Positions 5,556 through 5,803 of a stretch of DNA of 5,803 nt are shown here, in pieces. The position numbers and the translations under genes were made by a program. Below the pieces are notes generated by a model that had not been told where the DNA came from, did not search any database, and was given only the letters and a program-made list of their open reading frames with translations. Numbering within the stretch: the stretch's first letter is position 1; each line of letters starts with the position of its first letter. This DNA is from JBAVEL01 sp049587715 (GTDB lineage Bacteria; Bacteroidota; Ignavibacteria; UBA10030; UBA6906), in contig JBAVEL010000150.1 in NCBI GenBank assembly GCA_049587715.1, positions 1 through 5,803 of the forward strand, in the 5' to 3' direction.

Positions 5556-5803
5556 AAGCAGGACCCCCGCGGAGGGCCCCCCGCGCCGACGCCAGCTCCG
5601 CCCGGCGCTCCTTCCCCGCGGCGGGCCAGGCAAGGGGAAGCGCTTCCAGACGCTTCCGGAGTATCTCGCCGGCCAGCCCGCGTGCAAACCACTTGTGGTC
5701 CGCGGGTATCACGTGCCACGGGGCTTCCCTGGTGCTCGTGTGGAGGAGCATCTCCTGATAGGCGCGCATGGAGCGGGGCCAGAGGGCCCGCTCGGCCACA
5801 TCC
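5548..5803 (-). CDS. Polyphosphate kinase 2 family protein, C-terminal fragment (5' part beyond the window)
   Basis: The last 84 residues of a minus-strand gene are visible, and the frame is open to the right edge. The segment ERALW...YQEMLLHTST, APWHVIPADHKWFARG and LEALPL matches the conserved C-terminal region of PPK2 enzymes, in which APW.VIPAD.KWF is a hallmark. PPK2 proteins transfer phosphate between polyphosphate and nucleotides in the cytoplasm. The Walker A and B motifs that would confirm activity lie outside the window. After the conserved part there is an Ala/Arg/Gly-rich tail of about 25 residues ending at TGA (5548-5550). A GTG at 5799 is internal to the conserved region and is not the true start. 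The 3' end overlaps the esterase gene by 8 bases, with no evident terminator between them. Confidence 0.88.
   Translation of the reverse strand, partial: DVAERALWPRSMRAYQEMLLHTSTREAPWHVIPADHKWFARGLAGEILRKRLEALPLAWPAAGKERRAELASARGALRGGPAST

Noticed and set aside
5607..5643. Inverted repeat inside the PPK2-like gene (TTCCCC / GGGGAA with GCGC flanks) as an esterase terminator
   Set aside because: The stem is interrupted and has a long loop, no U tract follows, and it lies in conserved coding sequence.
4056..5687. Open frame of 543 codons on the minus strand, opposite the esterase
   Set aside because: Low-complexity Gly/Arg/Val composition without motifs; it covers the esterase in antisense and also cuts across the PPK2-like frame.

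Overview
The window is G+C-rich chromosomal DNA with strong G/C bias at third codon positions. It most likely comes from a Gram-negative bacterium of the Fibrobacteres-Chlorobi-Bacteroidetes (FCB) group or an allied candidate phylum. Two unrelated secreted proteins end in the same C-terminal module (YPNPFNP..TT, NLLGQ, SGVY/AGVY, then a Leu-rich basic tail). This is the FlgD-Ig-like / Por secretion system (type IX) 'type A' sorting domain typical of that group. An OmpA-type outer-membrane protein fits a diderm envelope. The sequence alone does not fix the phylum or species.

Layout. (1) 1-1436, minus strand: an OmpA-family protein with a signal peptide, a beta-barrel-like N-terminal half, seven thrombospondin type 3 calcium-binding repeats and a peptidoglycan-binding OmpA domain. 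Its last few residues run off the left edge. (2) 1437-1596: a promoter for that gene, and a strong intrinsic terminator that ends the transcript arriving from the right. (3) 1597-3858, minus strand: a 753-residue secreted multidomain protein (choice-of-anchor J-like domain, fibronectin-like domain, Kelch-type six-bladed propeller, sorting domain). (4) 3859-4112: a divergent intergenic region with two candidate promoters, separated by a C9/G7 inverted repeat. (5) 4113-5555, plus strand: a 480-residue secreted esterase of the enterochelin/feruloyl esterase (esterase D) family, with an N-terminal E-set/CBM48-like domain and a C-terminal sorting domain. (6) 5548-5803, minus strand: the C-terminal end of a polyphosphate kinase 2 family protein, meeting the esterase tail to tail with an 8-base overlap.

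The first three genes all make cell-envelope or extracellular products, and each seems to have its own promoter. They look like separate transcription units, not an operon. The two sorting-domain proteins are divergently transcribed from one 254-base region and may share an export route. The PPK2-like gene is probably an unrelated cytoplasmic enzyme.

I found no mobile element, CRISPR array, RNA gene or defence system, and nothing that amounts to a clearly new system. The observations most worth checking are a promoter-like motif shared by all three envelope genes, and long homopolymer runs where slippage would cut off key domains: the peptidoglycan anchor of the OmpA protein and the sorting tail of the esterase.
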